A DNA stretch of 64,000 nucleotides from positions 1 to 64,000 of the forward strand of contig JBJMQS010000040.1 of NCBI GenBank assembly GCA_045802605.1, given 5' to 3'. Under the pieces are notes generated by a model. It was not told the origin of the DNA. It saw only the letters and a list, made by a program, of their open reading frames with translations, and did not search any database. Source of the DNA: JBJMQS01 sp045802605 (lineage in GTDB: Bacteria > Planctomycetota > Planctomycetia > Gemmatales > Gemmataceae). A program made the position numbers and the translations under genes. Shown here piece by piece: positions 9,368 to 17,598 of this stretch (positions are counted from its first letter, which is position 1; each line of letters begins with the position of its first letter).

Positions 9368-9434
9368 TGTGTCATCCCGAGGCTTTGCGAGGGATCTGCC
9401 CAACCAGATCCCTCGCAAAGCCTCGGGAGGACAC
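9368..9434. repeat. Intergenic inverted repeat, 'CCGAGGCT..GCGAGG' family, copy 2
   Basis: A perfect 23-bp inverted repeat (arms 9376-9398 and 9405-9427) with a 6-nt loop, flanked by further TGT/ACA matches. The arms are close relatives of those at 588-664. It lies between the M16 peptidase start and the small ORF that follows. Confidence 0.85.
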
Positions 9435-9460
9435 AGCGGAGCCGCGGGAGGGCTCGGTGT

Positions 9461-9751
9461 TCAATTCCACGACGAATACAGCGTCCGGTTCGGGTGCGAA
9501 TCGCGGGCGGCGGCCCGGGCTTGATCCAACGCCAAACGGTAGAGATCGGACAGACCTTGAAGACAACACGCCTCCGATTGGGGGATGACGATCGCACAGA
9601 GCATGAAGCTCTCAGGTGAGATCGAGGCCGGCGGGGGTTCCGGGAGGCGGTAGTAATCCGCTTCCGTTGCGAGCCGGTGGCGGTGCATCACGCGGTCCTC
9701 AAAGGCGTTTAGGGGCCTTGCAGGGGTCTGCAAATGGCTTTCGCCCTTCAT
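9461..9751 (-). CDS. Possible small protein, 96 aa, unknown function
   Basis: A small frame whose C-terminal part (..LSDLYRLALDQARAAARDSH..) reads like a short amphipathic helix and ends in SSWN. I recall small planctomycete hypothetical proteins with a similar Ala/Arg-rich helix and a terminal W-N, but I cannot place it in a named family. The frame extends further upstream, but the ATG at 9751 is preferred because earlier codons overlap the promoter region of the divergent gene at 9977. A weak AGGA precedes it at very short spacing. No signal peptide or membrane segment is seen. It could be spurious; the low-complexity start argues for caution. Confidence 0.4.
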   Translation of the reverse strand: MKGESHLQTPARPLNAFEDRVMHRHRLATEADYYRLPEPPPASISPESFMLCAIVIPQSEACCLQGLSDLYRLALDQARAAARDSHPNRTLYSSWN

Positions 9752-9976
9752 CGTCCTGGGTTTGCCCACGTGTGAAACGTTTGACGCCACCGGATTCGGA
9801 ACGTTGGCGGAACCCGTGCCAAAGCTAACGATCGTGCCGGATATGATGCCGCTCGCAGCAAACTGAGGTGTTTGATACACTTCCCGCTGACTTGAGCCCG
9901 GCTGACACCCATTTGGGCACGCCGGGGTATTAGGTGCCAAGCACGCAAATCCTTGCAGGCGATGGAGTACCGCGAC

Positions 9977-11629
9977 ATGACCCAACTCATGACTTGGCTA
10001 GCCGTCACGCTCTTGGCCTTCACGCCGGCTTTTGCACAGGCTGCCGACCCGAAACCGGTCGAAAAGGCAATCGAGCCGGCGATCGTGATCCAGGCCAAAT
10101 CGATCAACGCGCTGTTTGCGGACCTCAAGTACATCGCGAAATTGGTGGACCAGGCGGACGCCATCGATCAGCTCGAACAACTCATCGCCGTGGCGGCAGG
10201 ACCCAAAGGTTTGGTGAGTACGGGCTTGGACGTGGAACGGCCGTTCCTCGCTTACATGACGGCGGCTTCATCGCCGTCAGACTCTCCGATCGGCCCGTCG
10301 GCCATCATGATTCCAATCTCAGACGATCAAACGTTGATGGGGTTCATGAATGGTTTTGGCATCGTCCCACCCAAAGACAAGAACGGCGTTTACACCACGA
10401 TGGCGCCAAATGCTCCGACCGCGATCCACTTCAAGTTCGCCAAAAAGTATCTCTACCTCACCGCGATGGACAAATCGTTCCTCGACGATGATCGCCTGAT
10501 CGCGCCCGAGAAGTTGGCGAGTGCCGACAAGAACACACTGGTCAACATCAGTCTCCATGTCGATCAGATCCCGGATCAGATCAAGCAACTGCTGCTCGGA
10601 CAAACGGAACTGCGGCTCGCGGACATCAAGGATCGCAACTACGACGGCGAGTCAGACAATCAGCAGCGCATCCGCAAGCAAGCCATCGACGGGATCAGCT
10701 ACGCTCTCAAATCGGTGCTCAGTGAAGCGAAATCTATCGAGTTGCAAGTGAGCGTGGACAAAGACAAGGACGATCTCAATCTCTCGTTTTCCGTGGACGG
10801 CAAGCCGAAGACCTTTTTGAACAACGCCATCAAATTCCTCGGCACTGGCCGCACCCATTTGGCCGTCTCGGACAATGCGGCCCTTCATGTCGGCGTCAAC
10901 TTGGCCGTACCGGAGATATTGCGCGGCTTGATTGGAGTCGGCCTGGACAAGCTGGTCAAAGAGACGATCGACAATGAAGCCGATGAGGCGAAAAAGCAAT
11001 TCGCGCGAAAAGTATTCGCCGCCGTCGCACCGACCTTGAAGAGCGGCGAACTGGACCTGCATCTGACCGCCGCGCCGGCAAGTTCCAAGGGAACGTTCAA
11101 CGTGCTGGCCGGTGTGAGCGTGAAGCACGGCGCGAAGATCGACGCCGTAGTCAAGGAGCTTGTGGGACAATTGCCGGACGAGGCGAAGTCGCACATTAGC
11201 CTCGATGCCGAGAAGTCCGGCGAAATGAACCTCCACAAGCTCACACTCGATGAGAAAACGATCGATCCGCAAACACAGAAGCTGCTCGGGCCGAATGCCT
11301 GCGTGTGGACCGGAATCAGCCCGGTCGCCGTCGTATTTGGGGTGGGAGCCAGCGGCAGCGAAACGGCTGGTTGCCTGAAATCCATGGCAGAAGGCAAACC
11401 CAGCCCGGCCCTGTTAGTCTCAGCCTCGGTGGCCGCCCTTGCGCCCCTCGACAACTCTCATGCCGGAGCGGCCCAACTGGCCGAGACAATTTTCAGTGCG
11501 GCTCCTGCGGGGAGCGATAGAGTCCAACTGACGCTCGACGGCGGTGCAAAGCTCAAACTCAGCATCTCCTTTAAAGGCCTCCTCATCAAGTACTTCCATC
11601 AGCTCCATGAGCGTCAGGGCGACTTGTAA
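9977..11629 (+). CDS. Secreted planctomycete protein of unknown function, tandem paralogue A
   Basis: A 550-residue exported protein with a good signal peptide (MTQLMTWLAVTLLAFTPAFA, cleavage after AQA). The mature part is alpha/beta with many Lys/Asp residues and no catalytic motif I recognise. It is paralogous to the next gene: both share a DQIP..I segment, a PTLKSGELDLHL / PSLETGELDVAL block, a V.HG.KIDAVVKELV / VKDGKKVDAAFRKLV block and an ISLDAEKSGE / ITLDAQTAGE block in the same order. The ATG at 9977 is chosen for the signal peptide and a GGAG about 9 nt upstream; an in-frame ATG lies 24 nt earlier. Function unknown; export to the periplasm or cell surface is inferred. Confidence 0.8.
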   Translation: MTQLMTWLAVTLLAFTPAFAQAADPKPVEKAIEPAIVIQAKSINALFADLKYIAKLVDQADAIDQLEQLIAVAAGPKGLVSTGLDVERPFLAYMTAASSPSDSPIGPSAIMIPISDDQTLMGFMNGFGIVPPKDKNGVYTTMAPNAPTAIHFKFAKKYLYLTAMDKSFLDDDRLIAPEKLASADKNTLVNISLHVDQIPDQIKQLLLGQTELRLADIKDRNYDGESDNQQRIRKQAIDGISYALKSVLSEAKSIELQVSVDKDKDDLNLSFSVDGKPKTFLNNAIKFLGTGRTHLAVSDNAALHVGVNLAVPEILRGLIGVGLDKLVKETIDNEADEAKKQFARKVFAAVAPTLKSGELDLHLTAAPASSKGTFNVLAGVSVKHGAKIDAVVKELVGQLPDEAKSHISLDAEKSGEMNLHKLTLDEKTIDPQTQKLLGPNACVWTGISPVAVVFGVGASGSETAGCLKSMAEGKPSPALLVSASVAALAPLDNSHAGAAQLAETIFSAAPAGSDRVQLTLDGGAKLKLSISFKGLLIKYFHQLHERQGDL

Positions 11630-11702
11630 AACCCTTGACCTGTAGGCTAGGATTGAGGTTGCAAGGGCCCGAAAGTTTTTAGACGGTACCTGCGATCAAG
11701 AC

Positions 11703-11737
11703 TCGCGGCCGGCACGCTTAAGCGTTACCGGCCGCGA
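11703..11737 (+). terminator. Probable intrinsic terminator between the secreted paralogues
   Basis: A perfect 10-bp GC-rich stem (11703-11712 with 11728-11737) encloses a 15-nt loop that itself contains a small palindrome. A short T run (11742-11745) follows after four bases. It lies 73 bp after paralogue A and upstream of paralogue B, suggesting the two genes are separate transcription units. Confidence 0.55.
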
Positions 11738-11863
11738 TGCGTTTTGGACCTTTCAAGTCTCCACCCATCCCTCGAAACACAGCCCGCATTAGCCCGGTAA
11801 AAGTGTCTGTGCGCATCAGCTGGATTCCGTATTCTGGTCACCAGCCTGATATCGAGGTGCGTT

Positions 11864-13561
11864 ATGCTCAAGCGTTGTCTTTTCACAGTCGCGTTGGTCG
11901 TTTGCGCAAGGTCGGCCAACACCGCGCCGGTCCCGGAATCCACGACGACGGCGCCGTTCTTGGTGGCGCGAATTCAGCCGATCGAAAAACTGTTCGACGA
12001 CGCGAAATTCCTCGCCGGCAAATTCGGCAAGGTCGACGCCTCGAAGGAATTCGAAGCTCAGGTGCTCAAGCAAATCGGCGCGGGGTCGCTCGCCGACACC
12101 GGCGTCGATCCCAAGAAGCCATCGGCCGTTTATGTCTTTCTCAAAGGCGACATTGCCGACTCGATCGCAGTGGCGATGCTGCCGGTGTCGAACCAAAAAG
12201 CGATTCTCGAATTCGTTGGCAAGTTTGAAGTCAAAGCGGAAAAGCTGGAAGAGGGTTTTTACTCTCTGGCTATGCCAGAGAAAACGCCGGTCTATGTCCG
12301 CTTCGCCAACGACTATGCGTACGTGACGTCCGTCAACAAAGAAGCGGTCTCCGTCGCGGCGATCGTTCCGCCGAGCCGGGTGTTCACGGCTACCGAAACG
12401 GCCGTAATAGCGGTGTCAATTCGCCCGGATCAGATTCCGGAATCGATCCGCAAAGTGGCACTGGCGGAACTCAGTGACTACCTCAAGTCCTTGGTCGAAG
12501 ACGACGAAGACGAAGCTGCCGCCGAGCTGAACAAGACGGAGGGCAAGTTTGTCGAAAGCTGGCTCGACTCAATTGCCCAGGGCGGCAAAGAACTGACGCT
12601 CAAAGCGAACTTCGACCGCAAGTCCGGCGAGTTGGCGTTTGACTTCGGCATGACCGTCAAGACGGGCAGCAAGCTGGCGACCGACATCGCCGCGATCAAA
12701 GCCGGTTCGAGCCTGTTCACCAAGATGATGGCCGGTGGGGCGATTAACTTTGCGACGAACGCCCGAACCGATACCGAATACGGCAAAGAGCTAGCCCAGT
12801 TGTTGCCCGAGTCAGGTGCCGACCAGCTCATGGACTGGCTCGATCTCGATGACACGGATGAAAAGGTAAAAGCCAACGCGGTGGAATTCTGCAAGTCGCT
12901 GATGCCCTCGCTTGAGACGGGCGAATTAGACGTGGCGCTCAGCATTCGGCCGCTCGGCGAACGCTACGTGATGCTGCTTGGCTCGCGAGTTAAAGACGGC
13001 AAAAAAGTGGACGCCGCCTTCCGCAAGCTGGTCAGCACCATGTCCGAGGAGAAGAAAAAGAAGATTACGCTGGATGCGCAAACAGCCGGCGAAATCAAGC
13101 TGCACCGCATCGAATCAGACGAAGGCGACACGCGAACGGAAAAGGTGTACGGCAAACCTTTCTATTGGCTGGCGATCCGCGACGATGCCGCGATCATCGG
13201 CTATGGCACTGATGCCGAGAAAGCAGTCGCGGAAACGATCGGCCAACTGGAATTGAAACCCGCGCCGAATGTGCAGCTCGATGTGTCGGTGAAACATCTT
13301 CAGGTGTTTTGCGACGCGATTATGCCCGATATTTATCCCAAACTGAAAGACGCCTTCGGCGACGGCGCAGACAAGGTGCGTATTTTCGTCGGCAACCTGG
13401 AAGGCGGCTCTCAGTTCAAAGCGACGATGTCGATGAGCCTGCAAACGATGGTGGGTATCTCGATGGCCGTTGGCGAAATGTTCGACGGTCTAGGTATCCC
13501 GGTGATGCCCGCCGTGCCGCCCGCCCCGCAGCCGGCTCAACCGCCACCGCCGCCCGCGTAG
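11864..13561 (+). CDS. Secreted planctomycete protein of unknown function, tandem paralogue B
   Basis: A 565-residue exported protein, signal peptide MLKRCLFTVALVVCARSA followed by mature sequence. It shares ordered sequence blocks with the preceding gene (see that entry), so the pair arose by tandem duplication and then diverged strongly. A central acidic patch (about residues 209-217, VEDDEDEAA) and a C-terminal Pro-rich tail (PAVPPAPQPAQPPPPPA) are absent from paralogue A. The ATG at 11864 has a GAGGTG Shine-Dalgarno sequence 5 nt upstream. No enzyme motif, membrane helix or lipobox is seen. Function unknown. Confidence 0.82.
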   Translation: MLKRCLFTVALVVCARSANTAPVPESTTTAPFLVARIQPIEKLFDDAKFLAGKFGKVDASKEFEAQVLKQIGAGSLADTGVDPKKPSAVYVFLKGDIADSIAVAMLPVSNQKAILEFVGKFEVKAEKLEEGFYSLAMPEKTPVYVRFANDYAYVTSVNKEAVSVAAIVPPSRVFTATETAVIAVSIRPDQIPESIRKVALAELSDYLKSLVEDDEDEAAAELNKTEGKFVESWLDSIAQGGKELTLKANFDRKSGELAFDFGMTVKTGSKLATDIAAIKAGSSLFTKMMAGGAINFATNARTDTEYGKELAQLLPESGADQLMDWLDLDDTDEKVKANAVEFCKSLMPSLETGELDVALSIRPLGERYVMLLGSRVKDGKKVDAAFRKLVSTMSEEKKKKITLDAQTAGEIKLHRIESDEGDTRTEKVYGKPFYWLAIRDDAAIIGYGTDAEKAVAETIGQLELKPAPNVQLDVSVKHLQVFCDAIMPDIYPKLKDAFGDGADKVRIFVGNLEGGSQFKATMSMSLQTMVGISMAVGEMFDGLGIPVMPAVPPAPQPAQPPPPPA

Positions 13562-13621
13562 ATTTGGTTTCGTAGCCGCGGACCGAATAGCGAATTGTAT
13601 CAACACGCTTCTAGTTTGCAT

Positions 13622-13875
13622 TAAGCCCCGGAGGGGCGGCAGCTGTTAGCCAGGGGTGAAGCAAGACCGCCGTGAGGCGGGCGAGCGCAACCCCTGGAAG
13701 CTCAAACCCCCAAACCTAAGCCCTGAAAGGGCGACAGAGCGTGGGTCAGAACCCACGCTCTGTCGCCCTTTCAGGGCTTTCACATGTTTGCGTTTGGAGA
13801 CCAGGGGCTTGCGCCCCTGGCTAATTACTGCCGCCCCTCCGGGGCTAAAACGCGGGCTAAAGCCCGCGGCTACAA
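13622..13875. repeat. Nested palindromic repeat cluster ('CCCCGGAGGGGC' and 'GCGGGCTTTAGCCCGC' families)
   Basis: This gene-free stretch holds nested inverted repeats. The innermost is a perfect 29-bp repeat with a 4-nt loop (13718-13746 and 13751-13779). Around it an outer pair of GCCCCGGAGGGGCGGCAG and CTGCCGCCCCTCCGGGGC blocks (near 13625 and 13829) and CCAGGGG/CCCCTGG blocks face each other. It ends with a GCGGGCTAAAGCCCGCGGCTAC palindrome near 13847-13868. Related blocks recur at 48665-48739 and 50955-51372. The open frames through it read as Arg/Pro-rich artefacts. Confidence 0.85.
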
Positions 13876-13889
13876 AACCGAAACTGCAA

Positions 13890-14618
13890 TCAATTCCGCC
13901 GGCTGTTCATCTCCAGCGCGAAGCGCAGGATGTAGAAGAACAAAAGCGCAACTGCTGCGAACAATTCGAGTGCCGCACCGACGTACATCGACGTCGGATA
14001 GTGGTGCAGGATCATCGAAGTGTCATAGACGATGTATGCGGCCGCGAGTGCGATCATTGCGCCGGAGAACCACAGGCCGAGCGTGAAGCCGCCGAAGAAC
14101 GCGCCGGCAATGATGATCGCCAAAGCGATCCAGCTTACGACAATCAAGCCGGTAGCCATCCACGAGAAGTCCGCTTTCGTCAGCAATACCGCGGCGGATA
14201 GACCGACGAACAAACCGATTGTCAAAACTCCGGCTTGGCCAATGACGTGAGGGGCCGAACGTTCAGCGACATACATGATCGGCACGAATATCAGCGCCTC
14301 GACCACGACGTAAAGCGCGAGCCCAAGATATTGCGTAGCGACTGAAGTCCGCGATCGCGCCATGGCGCGGGCCGCGTAGCCAGCTCCGACAAATGCCAGC
14401 ATGAGGAAGAGCATGCCAAACCGTCCGCCTTGCACCATGGCGGAGAACATTTGCTCGCCGATGGGCGTCGCGCCAATCAGCAGGTACTCCAAGCCAACGA
14501 AGGCCAAGATTGCTATGGCGAGATGTGCATACGTCTTTCGCAGAAACGTGACGCGCTCGCTGGGGACCGCCATCGCGGCCGGCACGTCGCTGTAATATCC
14601 GTCTGTCAAATACGCCAT
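13890..14618 (-). CDS. Bax inhibitor-1/YccA family membrane protein
   Basis: A 242-residue integral membrane protein with about seven hydrophobic helices and the family's Asp-containing C-terminal segment (AAAYIVYDTSMILHHYP), which corresponds to the pH-sensing region in bacterial BI-1 homologues such as BsYetJ and YccA. The family includes calcium-leak channels and modulators of FtsH proteolysis; which applies here cannot be told. The ATG at 14618 has AGGAG 7 nt upstream and is preferred over a frame start 14 codons earlier. The gene is transcribed divergently from ppdK. Confidence 0.88.
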   Translation of the reverse strand: MAYLTDGYYSDVPAAMAVPSERVTFLRKTYAHLAIAILAFVGLEYLLIGATPIGEQMFSAMVQGGRFGMLFLMLAFVGAGYAARAMARSRTSVATQYLGLALYVVVEALIFVPIMYVAERSAPHVIGQAGVLTIGLFVGLSAAVLLTKADFSWMATGLIVVSWIALAIIIAGAFFGGFTLGLWFSGAMIALAAAYIVYDTSMILHHYPTSMYVGAALELFAAVALLFFYILRFALEMNSRRN

Positions 14619-14781
14619 TTTGGGTCTCCTATGTCTGTACCATTGTATATTCGCCGCCAACTTCGTGGGATTGGACCGCCATTTGGACGCTGCGCATCAA
14701 TCTCCGTAAACTGGCCCGCGGGTCGTTCGGCAGGAACGCTACACCTAGACCCGGAACCCACCTTACTTTCGAGTGTTTTCT

Positions 14782-17505
14782 ATGAGCCGCAAATACGTCT
14801 ATTTTTTCGGTGGCAAGTCGGCAGAAGGCCGGGCTGATATGCGCGATCTGCTGGGGGGCAAAGGGGCCAACCTGGCAGAGATGTGTTTGATCGGCTTGCC
14901 GGTTCCCGCGGGCTTCACGATCAGCACTGAAGCCTGCAATTACTTCTACGCCAACGGCAACCAGTATCCGCCCGAGCTGAAAGAACAGTTCGCCGAGGGC
15001 ATGCGGAAGACCGAACATGAAATGAAAGCGAAGTTTGGTGACTCCACCAACCCGCTCCTGTTATCCTGCCGCTCCGGGGCCCGCGATTCGATGCCGGGCA
15101 TGATGGATACGGTGTTGAACATCGGCCTCAATGACACCACGGTGGCCGCGCTCGCCAAGCAGGCCGGCAACGAACGATTCGCGCTCGATTCTTACCGACG
15201 GCTTTTGCAGATGTATGGCGACGTGGTCTTGGGCCTCAAAGGGCACGACGAAGATCCGTTTGCCCTGATCCTCGACAAGTTCAAGCACGATAAAAACGTG
15301 AAGCTCGACAACGACCTCGACGCGGACGATCTCCGCAAGGTGGTCAAAGAATACAAGGCGGCGATCCGCCGGCTCACCGGACAAGACTTCCCCGAAAACC
15401 CACTCGATCAGATCTGGGGCGCGGTCGGCGCGGTATTCGGCTCCTGGATGAATGATCGCGCTTGCGTATATCGGCGGCAGTACGGCATCCCCGACGAATG
15501 GGGCACCGCCTGCAACGTCATGGCGATGGTGTTCGGCAACCTCGGTGACGATTGCGCGACCGGAGTCGCACTGACCCGCGACGGGGCCCTCGGCACGCCC
15601 GGGATCAATGGCGATTATCTCATCAATGCTCAAGGTGAAGACGTCGTCAACGGATCGAGACCGACCAAGCGGATCGAGGCGTCGCTCGCCAACGATATGC
15701 CGGAGGCTTACCGCGAACTCAATGCGGTCGGGCAGAAGCTCGAGAAACACTACCGCAATATGCAGGACATCGAATTCACCATCCAGCGCAACAAGCTCTA
15801 CATGCTGCAGACGCGCAACGCGAAACGAACTGGATTCGCGGCCGTGCGCGTGGCCGTCGATTTGGTCGAAGAGGGCCTCATCAAGAAAGAAGAGGCCATT
15901 TCGCCGAAGTACATCCCGGCTGGCGATCTCGCCCAATTGCTGCAGCCACTCTTCGACCCGGCCGCAAAGAAGCAGGCGGTGCAGGGCGGCAAGCTGATGT
16001 CGCGCGGCATCGCCGCTGGCCCGGGCGCCGCCACTGGGAAGATTGTTTGTTCGCCGCAAAAGGCTGAGGCGCTCAAGCTCGCCAATCCCGAAGCGCATTT
16101 GATTTTGGTTCGCCGTGAGACCACGCCGGAAGACTTGCGTGGAATGAAGGCGGCGCTGGGCATCCTGACGGCAGTAGGCGGCGTGAGTTCGCACGCTGCG
16201 CTCGTGAGCCGGCAGATGGGCAAGGTTTGCATCGTCGGCGCGGGTGAACTGGACATCGACCATGCGGCCGGCACACTCTCGGTCGGCAACAAAAAATACA
16301 AGGAAGGCGACGACATTTCGATTGACGGCTTCACTGGCGAAGTGTTCGAGGGGACGATCGCCACGCGGCCTAGCGAAGTGGTTCAGGTGTTGATCAAGAA
16401 AGAGTTGGCCCCCGAAAAGTCGGAAGTCTATCGCCGGTTCAAACTGGTGATGGATTGGGCGGACGAGAAGCGTCGATTGCGCGTGCGCACCAATGCCGAC
16501 TTGCCGGATCAGGCGGCCGAGGCGATTGCGTTCGGGGCCGAGGGCATCGGTCTGTGTCGCACCGAGCATATGTTTTTCGATCATATCCTGGAAATGCGCG
16601 AGATGATCCTCGCGGAAACCAAGGAAGCGCGGGAAGCGGCCCTCGCCAAGATGCTGCCGTTCCAGCGCGCGGACTTCGCCGGCTTATTCCGAGCGATGGC
16701 TGGTCGGCCGGTGACAATCCGTCTGCTGGATCCGCCGCTGCATGAGTTCCTGCCACATGGCCACTCCGAGCAAAACGAGCTCGCGGCTCGGCTTGGCATT
16801 CAGCCGTCGGTTATCGCACGGCGTGTCGCTGAGTTGGAAGAGCTTAACCCGATGCTCGGTCACCGCGGCTGCCGGCTCGGCGTCGTTTACCCCGAAATCA
16901 CCGCGATGCAGGCCCGCGCTATTTTCGAAGCGGCCATCGAAGTGAAGCGATCCGGCGTCGCTGTCATGCCGGAAGTTATGATTCCGCTCGTCGGGTTTGC
17001 CAAAGAGTTCACGAACCAGGACAAGATCGTCCGCGAACAGGCCGCCAAGGTGTTTGCGGAGAAGGGCGATCAGGTCGAGTATCTCGTCGGCACGATGATC
17101 GAGTTGCCCCGCGCTTGCGTGGCCGCGGGCGAAATTGCCCAGGGTGCGGAGTTCTTCAGCTTTGGCACCAATGACCTTACGCAGACCGCGCTCGGTATTA
17201 GCCGGGATGATTATCAGCCCTTCATTGCTCCGTACACCGACCCGAAGAAGGCGGATATTCTCGCGGCCGATCCGTTTGCGACGATTGACCAAGAAGGCGT
17301 CGGCGTGCTGATGAAGATGGCGGTGGAGCGTGGCCGCGGGACCCGGCCCAAGTTGAAGATCGGCATCTGCGGGGAGCACGGCGGTGAGCCGGCCAGCGTG
17401 ATCTTCTGCGATGGCCTTGGGCTGGATTACGTGAGCTGCAGTCCGTTCCGGGTGCCGGTGGCGCGATTGGCGGCGGCACAGGCGGTGTTGGGAAAGAAGA
17501 GTTAA
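14782..17505 (+). CDS. ppdK: Pyruvate, phosphate dikinase
   Basis: A 907-residue cytosolic enzyme interconverting pyruvate + ATP + phosphate with PEP + AMP + pyrophosphate. The N-terminal nucleotide-binding domain starts YVYFFGGKSAEG..LLGGKGANLAEM. The central phosphohistidine domain has GGVSSHAALVSRQMGK with catalytic His471. The C-terminal PEP/pyruvate barrel includes GLCRTEHMFF, GHRGCRLG and FGTNDLTQTALG. Length and order are those of bacterial PPDK, not PEP synthase. The ATG at 14782 is the family start; a GTG three codons upstream is in frame. Its stop codon lies inside the left arm of a 46-bp perfect inverted repeat. It may serve gluconeogenesis or pyrophosphate-linked glycolysis; the direction is not deducible. 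Confidence 0.97.
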   Translation: MSRKYVYFFGGKSAEGRADMRDLLGGKGANLAEMCLIGLPVPAGFTISTEACNYFYANGNQYPPELKEQFAEGMRKTEHEMKAKFGDSTNPLLLSCRSGARDSMPGMMDTVLNIGLNDTTVAALAKQAGNERFALDSYRRLLQMYGDVVLGLKGHDEDPFALILDKFKHDKNVKLDNDLDADDLRKVVKEYKAAIRRLTGQDFPENPLDQIWGAVGAVFGSWMNDRACVYRRQYGIPDEWGTACNVMAMVFGNLGDDCATGVALTRDGALGTPGINGDYLINAQGEDVVNGSRPTKRIEASLANDMPEAYRELNAVGQKLEKHYRNMQDIEFTIQRNKLYMLQTRNAKRTGFAAVRVAVDLVEEGLIKKEEAISPKYIPAGDLAQLLQPLFDPAAKKQAVQGGKLMSRGIAAGPGAATGKIVCSPQKAEALKLANPEAHLILVRRETTPEDLRGMKAALGILTAVGGVSSHAALVSRQMGKVCIVGAGELDIDHAAGTLSVGNKKYKEGDDISIDGFTGEVFEGTIATRPSEVVQVLIKKELAPEKSEVYRRFKLVMDWADEKRRLRVRTNADLPDQAAEAIAFGAEGIGLCRTEHMFFDHILEMREMILAETKEAREAALAKMLPFQRADFAGLFRAMAGRPVTIRLLDPPLHEFLPHGHSEQNELAARLGIQPSVIARRVAELEELNPMLGHRGCRLGVVYPEITAMQARAIFEAAIEVKRSGVAVMPEVMIPLVGFAKEFTNQDKIVREQAAKVFAEKGDQVEYLVGTMIELPRACVAAGEIAQGAEFFSFGTNDLTQTALGISRDDYQPFIAPYTDPKKADILAADPFATIDQEGVGVLMKMAVERGRGTRPKLKIGICGEHGGEPASVIFCDGLGLDYVSCSPFRVPVARLAAAQAVLGKKS

Positions 17506-17594
17506 CCGCAGAGTGCGCTGAGAGCGCAGAGAAAGACCGAGAAGAAGGCTTCTCGGTCTTTCTCTGCGCTCTCAGCGCACTCTGCGGTTAACTC
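17499..17594. repeat. 46-bp perfect inverted repeat, CGCAGAG family, copy 1
   Basis: Arms 17499-17544 and 17549-17594 are perfect inverted copies separated by only 4 nt. The arm is an iteration of CGCAGAG/GCGCTGAGA-like units. It lies at the convergent junction of ppdK and the GT87 gene: the ppdK stop codon (17503-17505) is inside the left arm, and the minus-strand gene ends 5 nt beyond the right arm. It could act as a bidirectional terminator. Confidence 0.92.
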
Positions 17595-17598
17595 ATTT

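Noticed and set aside
13622..13875. A CRISPR-like array
   Set aside because: Repeats are inverted and nested, with no regular spacer length and no cas genes in the window.
15061..16584. A long minus-strand frame inside ppdK
   Set aside because: Antisense shadow of a fully recognisable pyruvate phosphate dikinase.
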